DNA of 40,087 nucleotides from Rozella allomycis CSF55 (taxonomy: Eukaryota > Rozellomycota). The position numbers and the translations under genes were made by a program. Of the stretch, positions 20,442-32,461 are shown piece after piece. Under the pieces are notes generated by a model that saw only the letters and a list, made by a program, of their open reading frames with translations, was not told the origin of the DNA and searched no databases. The stretch lies in contig KE560844.1 of assembly GCA_000442015.1 (NCBI GenBank), forward strand, positions 1-40,087. Reading direction: 5' to 3'. Within the stretch, counting starts at the first letter, position 1, and the number at the start of each line of letters is the position of its first letter.

Positions 20442-22483
20442 TTACAGTGGTATTTGTTGCAAGAAACCGTCGCTTGTTCCGCACACTATGTATTGTTCAT
20501 TCTCCGAAAATGATACGGTTAAAATGCCGGAGTTGAAAATTCTCAACTGCCTAATTCTCTCACCGCTTTTCGTTCTAAAAATAGATATTGTGTTATCATA
20601 TGACCCCGCAGCAAATAATTGACCGTCACCTGAAAAGCACACAGTACAAGCCCAACTAGGTGCCATTGTAATGCAATGGATCTCTGAGCCATTGACATAG
20701 TCGAACAATCTAATAGTCATGTCCCTTGATGTAGTAAGTAATAAGTTCGGTTTTTGCATAACTACACATAATACTGAATCGTGATGCACATCAATACATC
20801 TGGTGTAGGTCATGTTTTTGCTATGGAGAACTTGTCGCATATCCCAAATATAAACTTTCTAAATTTAAATCAAATTGATTGATTTACATGGTCTAAACTT
20901 GCAGTGGCAACATGGGTTCCATCTGGACTGAAACGAATAGATTTTATCCATTTGGTATGTTTCTTCACAATAGCAACGCAGACACCATTAACCAAATCAT
21001 AAATTCTCGCTGTATTATCCATAGAAGAAGTTGCAAGATATCGTTGATCAGGAGATATGTCACAGCTAGTTATCCCATCGGAATGACCGGTGAAAGTTCT
21101 TTCGCAGACAGCTGTTTGAACATTCCAGATTTTAATAGTTCGATCAAAAGAAACTGAGATAATATGCAAATCTTTTTTAGTAACTTTAAGATCTGTAACA
21201 ATTGACCGATGACCTACATATTGTGCATGGCAAGACAAAGTATTAATGTCGAAAATCCTAATTATGCCATCATATCCACCAGTTATCCAAAATGAAGAGT
21301 TTAAACTCGAAACCTGCATACACTTTAGGCCTCGTCTATGAGCTAAAACCCCGACAGGAAATAGAAATATATCAATGCTAGATAAAACCTTAGAAATATA
21401 CTGCAGCTTCAAATATACTTTTGGTATTTTCCTATGACCTACGGTAGGTTTCTTATTCATTGGCATATCTGAGATTTCTCCTTTGCCTGAATTGCTGTTA
21501 ATGCTGAATGTACTCTCTCTTATCATGACGCTGTCTCGCAGTCTAAGAGTAGATTTTGAGCTGTTGCTAGAAGCCTCAAATAGAGCGGAATATCTTTGGA
21601 TCCACCACCTAAATATGTTTATGTCGCGTAACTCGGTCGAAGTAATGGGATCTTCATAAAAATCTTTGGCCAGTACATCAGCTAAAATTCTAAAGGTTTT
21701 CGATATTAAATCTGACGCGACTTCGGAGAGCTTTACAAGAATTTTGGTGAAACTTTCTAAATCTTTTAGTCCTTCACTTAACCCAAGAGAGACTATGGAA
21801 CAAGTTATCCTCAAGAAAGTATAATCAATGATAGAATCTATGAAAGTGTAAATTTGGTCAGGACTATAGGGGCCTTGCAAGTCTTCAAGAAACTCGTCAA
21901 TAAAGTTGGATGACGGCGGTTGTATCTTCTCCTCTGATGCAATAGCCTCTACCAAGTCTATAGAGTTACCCTTAGATGAAAGCTCTTCAGTGTCTGTTTC
22001 TTCAGTAATTGTCTTTATCGAATTTATACTCTCCATCGGTGGAATGTTTTCCGTAGGTTGATCATCATCAATTTTCAAATTCAATGATCGTTCTTCCAGT
22101 TCAGCATTCCATTTTTTTAAAACATCTTGATAGCCTTCAGCAAGTCTTTCAAATGCTCTAATCAATTTTTCTGCCTCTTGTTTCTCCGCCTCGTCATCTA
22201 GAGTAAAGCTGCGTGGTTCCCTTTGAATTTCAATATTTGACTCTTTTTCGTCAAAATCTTCTATTGCAACATTCCATCCATATATCCAATCACATAAGAA
22301 TTGATGTGTTGATCTAAATTCGCCAGCATCGACATCCCGAATGTTGAAATACTTGTTTGCTGAATTCCCTAATTTTCTTGTTAATGGGGGCGAGAGAATT
22401 TTAGACAGGTGATTCAGATACGGGATTTTTAAATTTTGACCCAGTCTACTCAAGTCATCGTATATTTTAAATGTGTCGTCCAT
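20442..22483 (-). CDS. WD40-repeat protein with helical acidic N-terminal domain
   Basis: Family not identified. The start is MDDTFKIYDDLSRLGQ at 22483; the open frame extends 12 codons further but the family-like start is here. Residues 1-370 are helical and partly acidic (SFTLDDEAEKQEAEKLIRAF), with no motif I can name. The C-terminal 300 residues form a WD40 propeller: SFWITGGYDGIIRIFDINTL, IISVSFDRTIKIWNVQT, YLATSSMDNTARIYDLVNG, ATASLDHKVYIWDMRQ (made by removing a 29-nt intron at about 20841-20869), LLTTSRDMTIRLFDYVNG and LFAAGSYDNTISIFRTKSG. The total is about 670 residues from only two exons, so it is among the least interrupted genes here. A scaffold role is likely; the partner is unknown. 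Confidence 0.75.
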
Positions 22484-22537
22484 TATAGCTAAAGTATAAA
22501 TATTGAAATATAATAACAATAAAATAAATCGAATCGT

Positions 22538-24238
22538 TTATTGCGCAGTATTCAGGCGTGAATTTAAACATTTTTCCAATTTCGCTGCAATCAGAGCTAT
22601 CAATTTATCGCTTTCACTTTCAGAGTTGTCACAATTGCAAGGTGCGGTGGGTTGTTGGTTTTGTTCTTGTATTTTCATTGAAAGCTCATCTATTTTGCTT
22701 TGAAGGTCATTTATTTTTTCCGCATAAAACTTGTGGACTTCTTCCAATTCACCAGAAGAATCATCGACAACAGTGTCACCGTCGGAGTCATCATTGGCCA
22801 TATCATCTTCAAATTCATTATTTTGATCTTTCGAATCAGCAACATCGTCGACTTCAGTTTCGTCATCAGAGTCTTCTATAGTTGATGGAACTTCACTTTC
22901 AAGTTTCTCAAACAAGATTTCTTCATCTTTCTCGGAGGGTCTTTTTATTAATGTAAAAATATGTTACTTTTCCTTTGCGGAAATTAGACCATCTTCTTTA
23001 TCCAATTTTACATCTCCCAAATCAAATTGGTTCAAATCCACATCATCTTTAATTTTCTCAGATATTCTAATCCATAAGTATTTAATTCATTACAAATCAA
23101 GAAATTTTAATTCATCTTCTGAAAACGATGCAATTTCTTTGTCACGAACTTCTACTTGACTGTTGGTCGCATTGCCTTTAACTTTTATTTCAGCCTCATT
23201 ATCTACTTTCGCTGCATCACTATTTTAAAAACATTATAGGATTTACTCTTGAGAGTTTGGTACCTGCTCTTGAGCTAATTTTGATTCTTCCTCTAAAAAT
23301 TCCGCCAAATTAACATTTTCAATCCCTGATGAAATACTTTTTAATATTGATAATGTTATTTACGATTCTAAAAATATTAAATCATCAAGAGAATAATCAG
23401 TTGTACCCCGCAAATTAATTTCCTTGAGGCTGTTTTCTTTTCGAACTTCTGGTTTAGATTCAACAACATTAGACACAACATTATCGCTCTTAGTATTCAC
23501 GCTTTGCAGTCGTCTCCAGCAAGTAACCAATTCTTGACTTAATTTGGTAACAAGATTTCTTTTCGTGTAAAATTCATCTTCGAATTTCCTCGTCGGCACA
23601 GTAATTGGTGTAATTTCTTGATTTATCATAGTTCTGCACTTTGTTAACTCTTTTTTAAGTGCGTCCATATGATAAGAAATTTGCGTCTCGAGTTTTTTCG
23701 GTAAAGCCTGTGGTCTTTTCGATTTCTTTTCCCGCTTATGACCTTTAACATGGCTATTGAAACCATCCTGTCTATTAAATATTCTTCCACATTCGAAGCA
23801 TCTATACTGAGTCATGACCATATTCACTGCGGAGGCCAAATTAATATAAAACTTGGAATACGCATTGTGGAGGACTGTCTCGTCCTTTTCAACCATGATA
23901 TCATGTCTAGTGGACGCCGACATATCATCCCAAAACACCTTTGACGATGGATTAATTAACGGTGGCAGTAACAGAAACGTGCTGTTTGCTCTGTGCGCCT
24001 TGGCGTAGCAAGCATGCAAATGTTTATGAGCGCCTGATTGCAGCATCGGCATTCCGCAAATGTGGCAGTAGGGGTGTTTAATATTCTTGAAATTCTGCTG
24101 AAACTCGGGTGGCAGCAATGTGGCGAGTTCCGTAGCGTTTGGGCTGAGAAAAGTGTCTTTTACAACCCTGTTATATTTTTTGCGACAGAAAACGGCGAGA
24201 GCGAAATAAAAGATGAGCACAATCCCAATTTTTTTCAT
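22538..24238 (-). CDS. C2H2 zinc-finger protein with hydrophobic N-terminus and acidic coiled-coil tail
   Basis: Not assigned. The start MKKIGIVLIFYFALAVFCRK at 24238 looks like a signal peptide or signal anchor. A first cysteine/histidine cluster (YCHICGMPMLQSGAHKHLHA) is followed by a classical C2H2 finger, CFECGRIFNRQDGFNSHVKG, with C-x2-C-x12-H-x3-H spacing, then a basic stretch (HKREKKSKRPQALPKK). After short introns (for example about 23336-23363 and near 23225-23268) come ISSGIENVNLAEFLEEESKL and an acidic tail (SDDETEVDDVADSKDQNNEF) with a short coiled coil (FYAEKINDLQSKIDELSMKI), ending LNTAQ. The stop is at 22538. Several 3' exon joins (22920-23270) are uncertain. A zinc finger behind a signal-like segment is unusual and the true start may differ. 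Confidence 0.6.
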
Positions 24239-24405
24239 CCTGGATGTGGCTTGGTTGCGTGCATTTTAATACAGGGTTTAATAGCAGGCTGGCCATGCTA
24301 ATTTGATAGATTGATTAAATGGGGATTATGGAATTTTAGATGTTGTGTGGAATGTGTAGTTTTTTATGCTGATGATTTGGTTTGTGGTCACATTGTTTTT
24401 GGGGA

Positions 24406-27400
24406 ATGCGCGGGATGTGGCGCATGATGGATCCAGAGAATCGACCTTTCTGGGTCGTGAAATCGGGCGTGGAATTGTTGAGTAACGAAAAGAAAAAGGA
24501 TGTGATACATAATATGCAGAGTCATTTGGAGTTTACGGTATATTAAACGTTTTGGATTTAATAGGCAAGTGTCAATCGATTAGTAGTTGGCAGCCCGTAT
24601 AGTCTTGTTATTGTAAAGAAAGAGCTGTATCTAGTTAATTCTGATTATTCTTTGAAATGTTCATTTGAGTTTGGTAGATATTAAATGTATTTGTGATAGA
24701 AAATGATTTAGTTGAGATGAAGATGATAAGGGAATACGTTGTAGGATATGATAAAACGAATATTTTATATGTGTTGGATTTGAAAGAAGAAAAGGAAGTG
24801 TTTTCCCAAAACTTGGGATTTGATATTCAGCAATTGAGAATATTTGAAAAGGAGGATGGAACTTTAGATGTAGTAATAATTACAGAGGATAAAATTGTAC
24901 TATTTATAAGTGAACTTGATATACAAAGCATATCGGTTGAGCAAGTAAAGATGATACAATGTGAAAGATAAGATACAGAATAAAATGATACGAATTGATT
25001 GCGAAGAAANCCAAGTAATATATGCGAGAGATGTGGATGAATATTTGTTTTGTGGGAGTGGAGAGAATGTACTAGTCAAGATAGGAAGGAATGAATGTAT
25101 TGATATTATAGACTATTGCCCATTCAATTCATTTATCAAGAACATCGAGACAAGTGAGTATGAAGAGAACAGAGGGATTTTACTGACTATTGAAGAATTA
25201 AGTTTGTATTTGTGGGATTACAAGTCGATGATAGCAGTAGCATGGAAAGCATTTGATAAAAGAATTAGTGATGTGAAGATATGCAATCAATTCATTTTAT
25301 GTATTTGTGACAATGATTTAAATATATTGGAAATTCCAACATTGAATGTTTTGCATTCTTATACATTTAAAGAAGAAATTACGTTTGTTGATTGCAGTTT
25401 AAATGTAATAGAAATTAAAAGTTGAGATAGTCTGATAGTGTGTTTATTAAGCACGGCTGTGAATTGAAATCATTTCATGAATCTAATCCATTAAAGTTGT
25501 ATGGCAANAAGCATTTGATAAAAGAATTATTGATGTGAAGATATGCAATCAATTCATTTTATGTATTTGTGACAATGATTTAAATATATTGGAAATTCCA
25601 ACATTGAATGTTTTGTATTCCTATAAATTTAAAGAAGAAATAACGTTTGTTGAATGCAGTTTAAATGTAATAGAAATTGAAAGTTAAAATAGTCTGATAG
25701 TGTGTTTATTAAGCATGGATGTGAATTGAAATCATTTCATGAATCTAATCCATTAAAGTTGTATGGCAAGAGAATTAAAGAGAATGATTTTGAGCAAGCT
25801 AAATTGATAGCGAAAGAATTTAATTTAAATACAATGGTAAATACTATAAATGTTCTTTTTAAAGGATGTGTTGAAATCTAAATTTATTTATTTACGAGAG
25901 CAAGACAATGTTGTGGTTAATGAAGAGATGATAAATGAGCTGAATGAGATTGAAGATGAAGAATTTATTTTAGATTTTTGTTTGAATGTTGAATGTGAAT
26001 CTATTGAATCGTTTAATTTGATTTATGATTTTGGGATTGAAAGGTTTCCAATTATGCAAAGTTTGGTTTATAAGTTTGGAACGTTTAAATTGTTGAATTT
26101 GAGTGTAAAAGAATGGAAGAGATTTAAGAGAATTGGAATGTATGAAGAAGCAATAAAGTATTTGAAGCAAGGAGATATTTACAAGTCATTTGTTTTAATA
26201 AAGAGACATTTTGAAGAGATTGAAAATGTTTTGCAAGTGTTAGAGAATATTCCTACTAATAGAAACCCGAAAGATTATTCTATTCTAGTTTCTATTTTGA
26301 TTAAAGAAGAAATGAGTGAATGGGTGGAGAAAAGATGTAGGTTTATTGAACATTACCTTCAAAATGCATCGTTAGCTTTAGAGTTTTTGAATATAGTTTG
26401 GAAGTTTAATTCAAATGAGAATATTAATAGATTGAAGGTGGAATTGGAGTTGATTGTTTATTTGAAAGAGAAACATTCAATAATAAAAAGATTGGGTGAT
26501 GATCTAAGTGACCAGGGTGTGATAAATGTGATGATGGAAAGAATAACTTGCATTGAATTGATACCAAAAGAAATAGAAAATCATATTAAACCATTTTGTA
26601 TTAAGAGGGGGATTGATTATGAAGAATTGATTGTTGATTATTGTTTAAAAGTTGAAGATTTAGATTTTATTTCTTCTTTAATAAACTGTTTGAAATCAGA
26701 TGATAAAAAGATGGAATTAATTTTGAATTTATTAAAAGATTTGAATTCAGAAAATTTAATAAATTCAACAATTTTGTTAAATGAATTTACAAATTCAGAT
26801 TCAGATTCAACTTTGAATAATTTAATAAAAATGGTAAATTTAATTTAATAAAATTTTAAAGGGATTTGAATTAAAGAATTGTTTAAAGTTTAATGAATTT
26901 GAAGAACAAATAAAATTGTTAAAAACAAGATCTATTTTAAAGAAATATAAAATATCTTTAAATTCAATTTCATCTTCTTTATTTTCATTTACAACTTTAA
27001 TGAGAATAATAAATAATCCAAATGAAGATGCAGTTTCAGATTGTTTAAAGATAACAAGAGAATTTAACAATTGGAATATTTATGAAATTTATTTTAATAG
27101 ATTATGTTTTCTATGTAGATTTAATAAAGCCAATAATATTGAATATTTAAATGAATTGGAAGTGGAAATGAAACACAAAGTGTTAAAGAATTGTTCTGGT
27201 TGGTTGATTCAATTAATAGATTGTTCAAAAGAAGATGATTTAAATGATGAAGAATTGAAATGGGTTTATGAATCAATGCTTCCAATCTCAAAAGAATTGT
27301 TTAACACTCACAATCAACTATTGAATGAAAGTTTATTTAAAAATATTTCATTTAATGAGTTTACAAACATTATTAGTTTCTGTAATTGTTTAGAAAGACT

Positions 27401-30400
27401 TTCTTTACTCTACATTGAGTTTAATTTACCTTTTACTGTTTCTCAGCTAATGAACACTTCATTTGTTGAAATGACTTGCAAAGATTACATTAAATCTCAA
27501 GTAAATACAATTAGTTTTCATTTTAAAGAAATCATTTAATAATTCTAAAATAAATAGATTGGCTTACTTGCTAGGAATATCCAAAGTTACAATGCATTTA
27601 CTATATGCTGAAGAGAGTGCTAATCAAGGTGATCATTTGAAAATGATTCAATTATGCAATGTAAACATTTATTAATTAATTTAATAAGATTATTGTCAAT
27701 GAATATTTAGATTCATTTACTAGTGTAGAATTGTTAAGAATTTGTATTAGATTTATAAAATATTTAAACTCTCATTGGGAGAATTACAATCAGTTTGATT
27801 CAATTGAATTTATTTTAAATCAAATTTTATATTTCATTAACATTTCTTTATCTTTTTGTGATTCTGAATTTCTAGATTGTAAATCTATTTTTAATCTTTT
27901 AAATAGTTTGTTTGGAAGAGTATAAATTAGTCTATATTTTATTGATAATATTTAAAAAGACTGAAGATGGAGATTATTTAAAACCAATTTCAAATTCAGA
28001 TAAAAATTTGTATTTTTCAGAAATGTTTTTTGAACAAGGGTTGATCATGCCCACAAGAGAAAGTTTTGGAGAAGCTTTGAAATGTTTTTGTAAATCATCT
28101 AAAACATTTAAATTAATATCAAAAGAATCAAAACTTAAAGGTAGAATGAGCTATGAAGAGAATCCGTTAAATGGACTAGTTGAAATGTTGACTGAACAGG
28201 GGTATTATCAATCAGCATTGTTAATACGAAATAATTTGATGATATCGGAACCAAACAAGACTATAATTGAGCCTTATTTAAGAAAAGTGTTTAGTTTTAA
28301 AGAATTGGATTGTGAAGTGGCAGTTTCATTGATGATATCATTGCCAGTTGAAACAGCATTTAATTTATTCAGAGTAAAACAACTTTATTATTAATAAAGG
28401 GTGGATTGAGTACAATTGGAAATGATTATTTGAGATTAATAAAGTTGGCTAGTATTGGTATGGCGTGTGGTAATTTATGGAATCAGAGATCATTTTTTGT
28501 TGATTGTCAGCAATTGGAAAAGAATGGGATTTGGTGGTACCATTTGAATGTACTTGAAATACCATTTGATAATGTGAAATTCAGAACTAGTAAATTTGGG
28601 GAATACCAAAAGACGTTAATTCCAATGATATTAGAAAAGAGTGATTTGGATATTTCATCAGTTAAAGATTATTGTGAATGTTTTGATATTAATAAAGACT
28701 TTGCTTACTTTGAATTTATTCAACAGAGTATTAAAAAGAGAGAGTTTAAAGGAAATGTTTTAAATGTTATTGAAGAAATTAAAAATAAAGAAAAATTGAA
28801 AGATTTATTGTTGAATGAAATTTTAAACAATATTTCTCCTTTTGATTATTCAAGTAAAGTGAAATTGCGATTTAAAAATAGAAATTGAATTTGTTTTAAA
28901 ATTGATTTTGAAAATTGATAAAGAAAATTCATTTTGTAAGAAATCTGAATCTATTTTGAAATGTTTAATCAACTATGAACGAAATAAAGATCCATTGAAA
29001 GAAGAATTTAAATTTGTTAAAGATTATGATAAGAAATCTATTCAAGAATTAATCAATGTAAATTTTATAAAGCTTAGTTTAATTAGAATTATCCTGCAAG
29101 TAGAAAAAGAATTTCATTTGAATTGATTTTAAAAGATCCGTGGCTGATTCTTAATCATGAATTAGATTTTAATTCTTTGTCTATTTTAATTGGTTTATCA
29201 ATCCCATTAGAAATAGAAATTTCAAAGTTTTACATTTGTGTTATAAATAAATTACTGTCTAATCCTTGTTTGAATCAACAAATAATAAATCAGATTAAGA
29301 ATTGTTTGGAATTGATTAAAGATAAACAAGTTGCTGTTGGGGTTGCTAAATATTGTGCTGATCAATTTGATTCTGGAAATTTCAAAATTGAGTTTCTTAA
29401 ATTGTCTTTCAAACTGGCCAATGAATGGAAAAATGAAATTGAAGGGGGAGGGGGTGATAAGAGAGTTGGAAGAGATGAAAAGATTAAAAGTGGAGACGAC
29501 AACAGTAACGCTAATGAAGATGATAAAGAAAATGTTAAAATAAACACTACAGATACAATGGATACAATGAGTCATGACGCTATTGATAAAGACTCTGGTG
29601 ACTCTACAGATACAAAAGGAGAATTGAATCTTTGTTTGAAAGCTTTGAATAAATTAGAAAAGACAATTTCATTTTCAGAAACAGAATTTCAATTAAAAGA
29701 ATTGGGATTAGAAAAATTAATGAATGAAAATGTTGAAAAAATAATTTCTGATCTATTTGAAATTCAAGAAATAGATTTTAATAAAGTTTGTTCAGAAATA
29801 AGTTATAGACATTCATTAGATTTTGAAAATGTCAAAGTAAATTTATTAAATGAAAAAATTATTAAAAATACAACAGATCCAAATGATTTAAATTTTATTT
29901 ATATTTTAAGAGTTACTAGAAGTGAATTAAACACTTTTAAAAATGAAGAAAAGATTAATAAACATATTTTAAATTTACTTTCTTCAATGCCAACAGATAA
30001 ACAAATTCATTGGCTATTAAACATTGCTTATCAAGTAATCTCTTCTCTTTAAACTAATCTAGCAAAAAACTAATAAGATTACAACTCAAATGAGAATCAG
30101 AGCTTTATTTGTTCTCTTATCAAACTATTCAGAATTTGAAATTAATAAAATTCACAACTTTAACGAGATTAAAGATTACCACAAAATTCTACTCTTCATG
30201 GCCACCTTTGAAGAATTGAAAATTCCAAAAACTATTAAAGAATTCATCACTCAAGATAAACAACTATTAGCTAAATCAATCTACTTAAATTACAACAATG
30301 ATCCAAAAGCAATTCAATTAATCTTCAGTTTGAATACTTTTTATTCTTTAACTGATATCTCATTGTGGAAAAATGTCATTAATTCATTTCTATCTTTCAA

Positions 30401-31180
30401 CCAATTCAATCTAATCATCGATTCAATCTACTTTTTGTTTTCTAAAAATCTATTGAATTCTATTAACAATATTACTTTTATTATTCATCAATTATTATCC
30501 AACTGTTTATCCAACAATTACAATTCAAACAACACTTTAAACAATTACAGTTCAAACAATTACAGTTCAAATAATTCAAACAGTTCAAATAATGCAAAGT
30601 TAGCTTTTAGTTGCTTAAGGCTATTGTTTGAAATTTCAAAAATTAAATTAAATGAATCTCAAATTAAATCAGATCTAAATCTCATAAATGATCCTCTAAT
30701 CAAATGTTGCTCAATCTTTGTTCTTTTCCCAAACGATTTCAATGTAATTCATGTCTTAAATCTCTAAATTAGAATTCCTTGAATTCTGCAAACATTTTAA
30801 CTCTTGTAAACCTTTTAAATGATTCTGAATTCTTTTTAAAAGTATTAAACTCTTTTCTTTCTCATGTAGCGATTTATTATACTCGAAATATTCAATTATG
30901 TCAACCAAAACAAACTGTACAGCATATTCGTTAATACTTGTCATCTTTTGGATTTCATTAATTATTTAATTGATAAAGATGACATTCATGCTTTAATTAA
31001 TCATCTACTAGAATTTCAAATGTAATTTTTTAGGTCTCTCATCAAATTAGGTTGGATGAAGCATCTAAAGTTTGTTCAAAGTATTTCAAATCTAAACATC
31101 AAATTAACGTTCCATTAGAAGATTCACTTCAAGTAACAAATTCTTAAATTATTCAATAGAAATTTATATCCCTCCAATAA
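24406..31180 (+). CDS. KNTC1: Kinetochore protein Rod/KNTC1 (RZZ complex)
   Basis: Largest gene in the window, about 2,100 residues, close to animal KNTC1/Rough deal. Rod forms the RZZ complex with Zwilch and ZW10, builds the fibrous corona and recruits Mad1-Mad2 and dynein at unattached kinetochores. The N-terminal part is a beta-propeller (SLVIVKKELYLVNSDYSLKC; ELSLYLWDYKSMIAVAWKAF; NILEIPTLNVLHSYTFKEE). The KNTC1-like propeller-to-helix boundary follows: NDFEQAKLIAKEFNLNTMV, then DEEFILDFCLNVE. The rest is alpha-solenoid, AT-rich, with an Asn-rich insertion (about 30512-30595). Many 18-50 nt introns occur, for example 24538-24564 and 26834-26861. Two N bases (25010, 25508) and a 259-bp near-duplicate break the frame near 25508. 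The end is TAA 31178-31180, or 31144-31146 if the last intron is not used. Confidence 0.78.
25249..25507 (+). repeat. Near-duplicate block, copy 1 (inside KNTC1)
   Basis: 259 bp beginning gcatttgataaaagaatta. It matches 25511-25769 with a constant offset of 262 bp and, by my count, 11 substitutions (about 4%) and no indels. It spans the end of one exon, a 26-nt intron and the start of the next exon. The unresolved base N at 25508 sits at the junction. Confidence 0.9.
25511..25769 (+). repeat. Near-duplicate block, copy 2 (inside KNTC1)
   Basis: Second copy of the block at 25249-25507, continuing directly into the downstream KNTC1 exon (LYGKRIKENDFEQAKLIAKE). Only this copy joins the next exon in frame, whereas copy 1 joins the upstream exon in frame. 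Confidence 0.9.
30512..30595 (+). repeat. Asn/Ser/Tyr-rich low-complexity repeat in KNTC1
   Basis: Imperfect tandem units of the form acaattacagttcaa encode runs such as NNYSSNNYSSNNSNSSNN in the KNTC1 C-terminal region. This is likely a microsatellite-like expansion in a loop of the solenoid. Confidence 0.8.
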
Positions 31181-31232
31181 ATGAAATTCATTTTTTAATA
31201 AATTCATTTTCTATAATGCCAATAAAATTTAT

Positions 31233-32404
31233 TTATGTAACATTCTTGTTATAGTTAATATAACCAATTCCAACACATCCCAAAACAACTGTTTCTGTTT
31301 CATGGTCTGCTTCAATCTTAAACTTGACTCCAAAATACTTTTTCAAATCCCTCAAAAATTGCACACTATAAACAACATCACCATATCTTACCTTTGATCA
31401 GTCAATTTCCCAAACCTAACCTTTGAAACATCTTCAGGACACAACACCATCAACAACAACACCAACCACTGGCAACTCGCATCAAAACACCCACCCCATT
31501 CTATCTGCTGCAACAATCTAGCTGCATTCGTCTTGCCCATTTCTTCAGGTACCTGTCCAGCTTCTCCAATCATCTCCGAAGACAACAATACTCCAGTTGT
31601 AGACTCGGCAACAAGTATAATTCCATATCCAGGCGACTTTCCTGATTCATGGCCTTTAAATACATCTGTATGCACATATATATCAGGTATAAACTGGTTC
31701 AACACAGATCTAGCACCATCAACCATTCTATTTGCCATTTGCGGTGTCACCCGGGACGCATGCGCTATACCCCTAATTCTTTTGATTTTCCCACAGTCAA
31801 GCATTTCCAATGGCTTCAGTTGTTTTACAACAGGGCATTTGAAAAAAACCTCGCCGCCTCCCATAGGCGCATATCCTCTCTTTACAATCTATTCAATTAT
31901 TTCATTTCATTTTACTTTAAATTCAGGCTCTTGCGCAATGCCAAACTGCTTCAACACTGGCAACAAAACAGTTCTGAACGCATCAACACTGCAATCAACA
32001 TCATTATTCGTCACCCCTCTAATCGTCAGCAAAACCGGCTCCTTGCAAAACGGCGCAATAGCCAACAGCGGCTCCAACCAGTAAGTAACACATCTCTCAT
32101 TCGTCGCGTCAAAAGTAACCTTGCCTCCAACCAAAACACCCGGCCGAAACACAACACTCGTCCCCGTATAGCTAATCTGCACAGTCGATCCATTCGTAAT
32201 AGCTTCTATCAATTTCAAAAATTTAATTTCCGTTTCTAAACAAACACATCACATTAACTTACCACTCAATCCAGGATTCGTACTGTTCGAACGTATCTTT
32301 TCTATTTTCACCGCCTTTTGACTAAGCGCAGACATCATTATACGCTGCCGGAAATGCGAACTGCCTTGGAACGTCAGATATTCTTGATGAGAGCCTTTTA
32401 TCAT
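31233..32404 (-). CDS. RCL1: RNA 3'-terminal phosphate cyclase-like protein RCL1
   Basis: Nucleolar partner of the GTPase Bms1 in small-subunit processome assembly. The start MIKGSHQEYLTFQGSSHFRQ at 32404 is joined across a 27-nt intron (about 32221-32247) to ETEIKFLKLIEAITNGSTVQ. Family motifs follow: TGTSVVFRPGVLVGGKVTFD, CVTYWLEPLLAIAPFCKEPV, APMGGGEVFFKCPVVKQLKP, KIKRIRGIAHASRVTPQMAN and SPGYGIILVAESTTGVLLSS. The end KIEADHETETVVLGCVGIGY is near 31235. The Rcl1-type sequence around PGVLVGG rather than the true cyclase core supports RCL1 over RTCA. Length is about 365 residues. Codons in the 3' half are more GC-rich than in neighbouring KNTC1. The start is 57 bp from the divergent zinc-finger gene. 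Confidence 0.92.
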
Positions 32405-32461
32405 AAAAATTTAGTGGCTTGGTTGGCGCAAAGTCGGTAATTCAATTACGCGTGTGGAACT

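Noticed and set aside
20442-22483. Naming the second WD40 gene as TAF5
   Set aside because: No LisH or TFIID NTD2 region is visible in the N-terminal domain.
25249-25769. Genuine tandem exon duplication in KNTC1
   Set aside because: The joined copies break the reading frame and an N sits exactly at the junction, so an assembly artefact is more likely.
29252-29575. 107-residue minus-strand frame rich in Phe/Ile/Ser
   Set aside because: Low-complexity antisense of an AT-rich KNTC1 exon.
31533-32239. Two long overlapping plus-strand frames (183 and 196 residues)
   Set aside because: Both are antisense to RCL1 exons with strong family motifs; length comes from the GC-rich codon use of RCL1.
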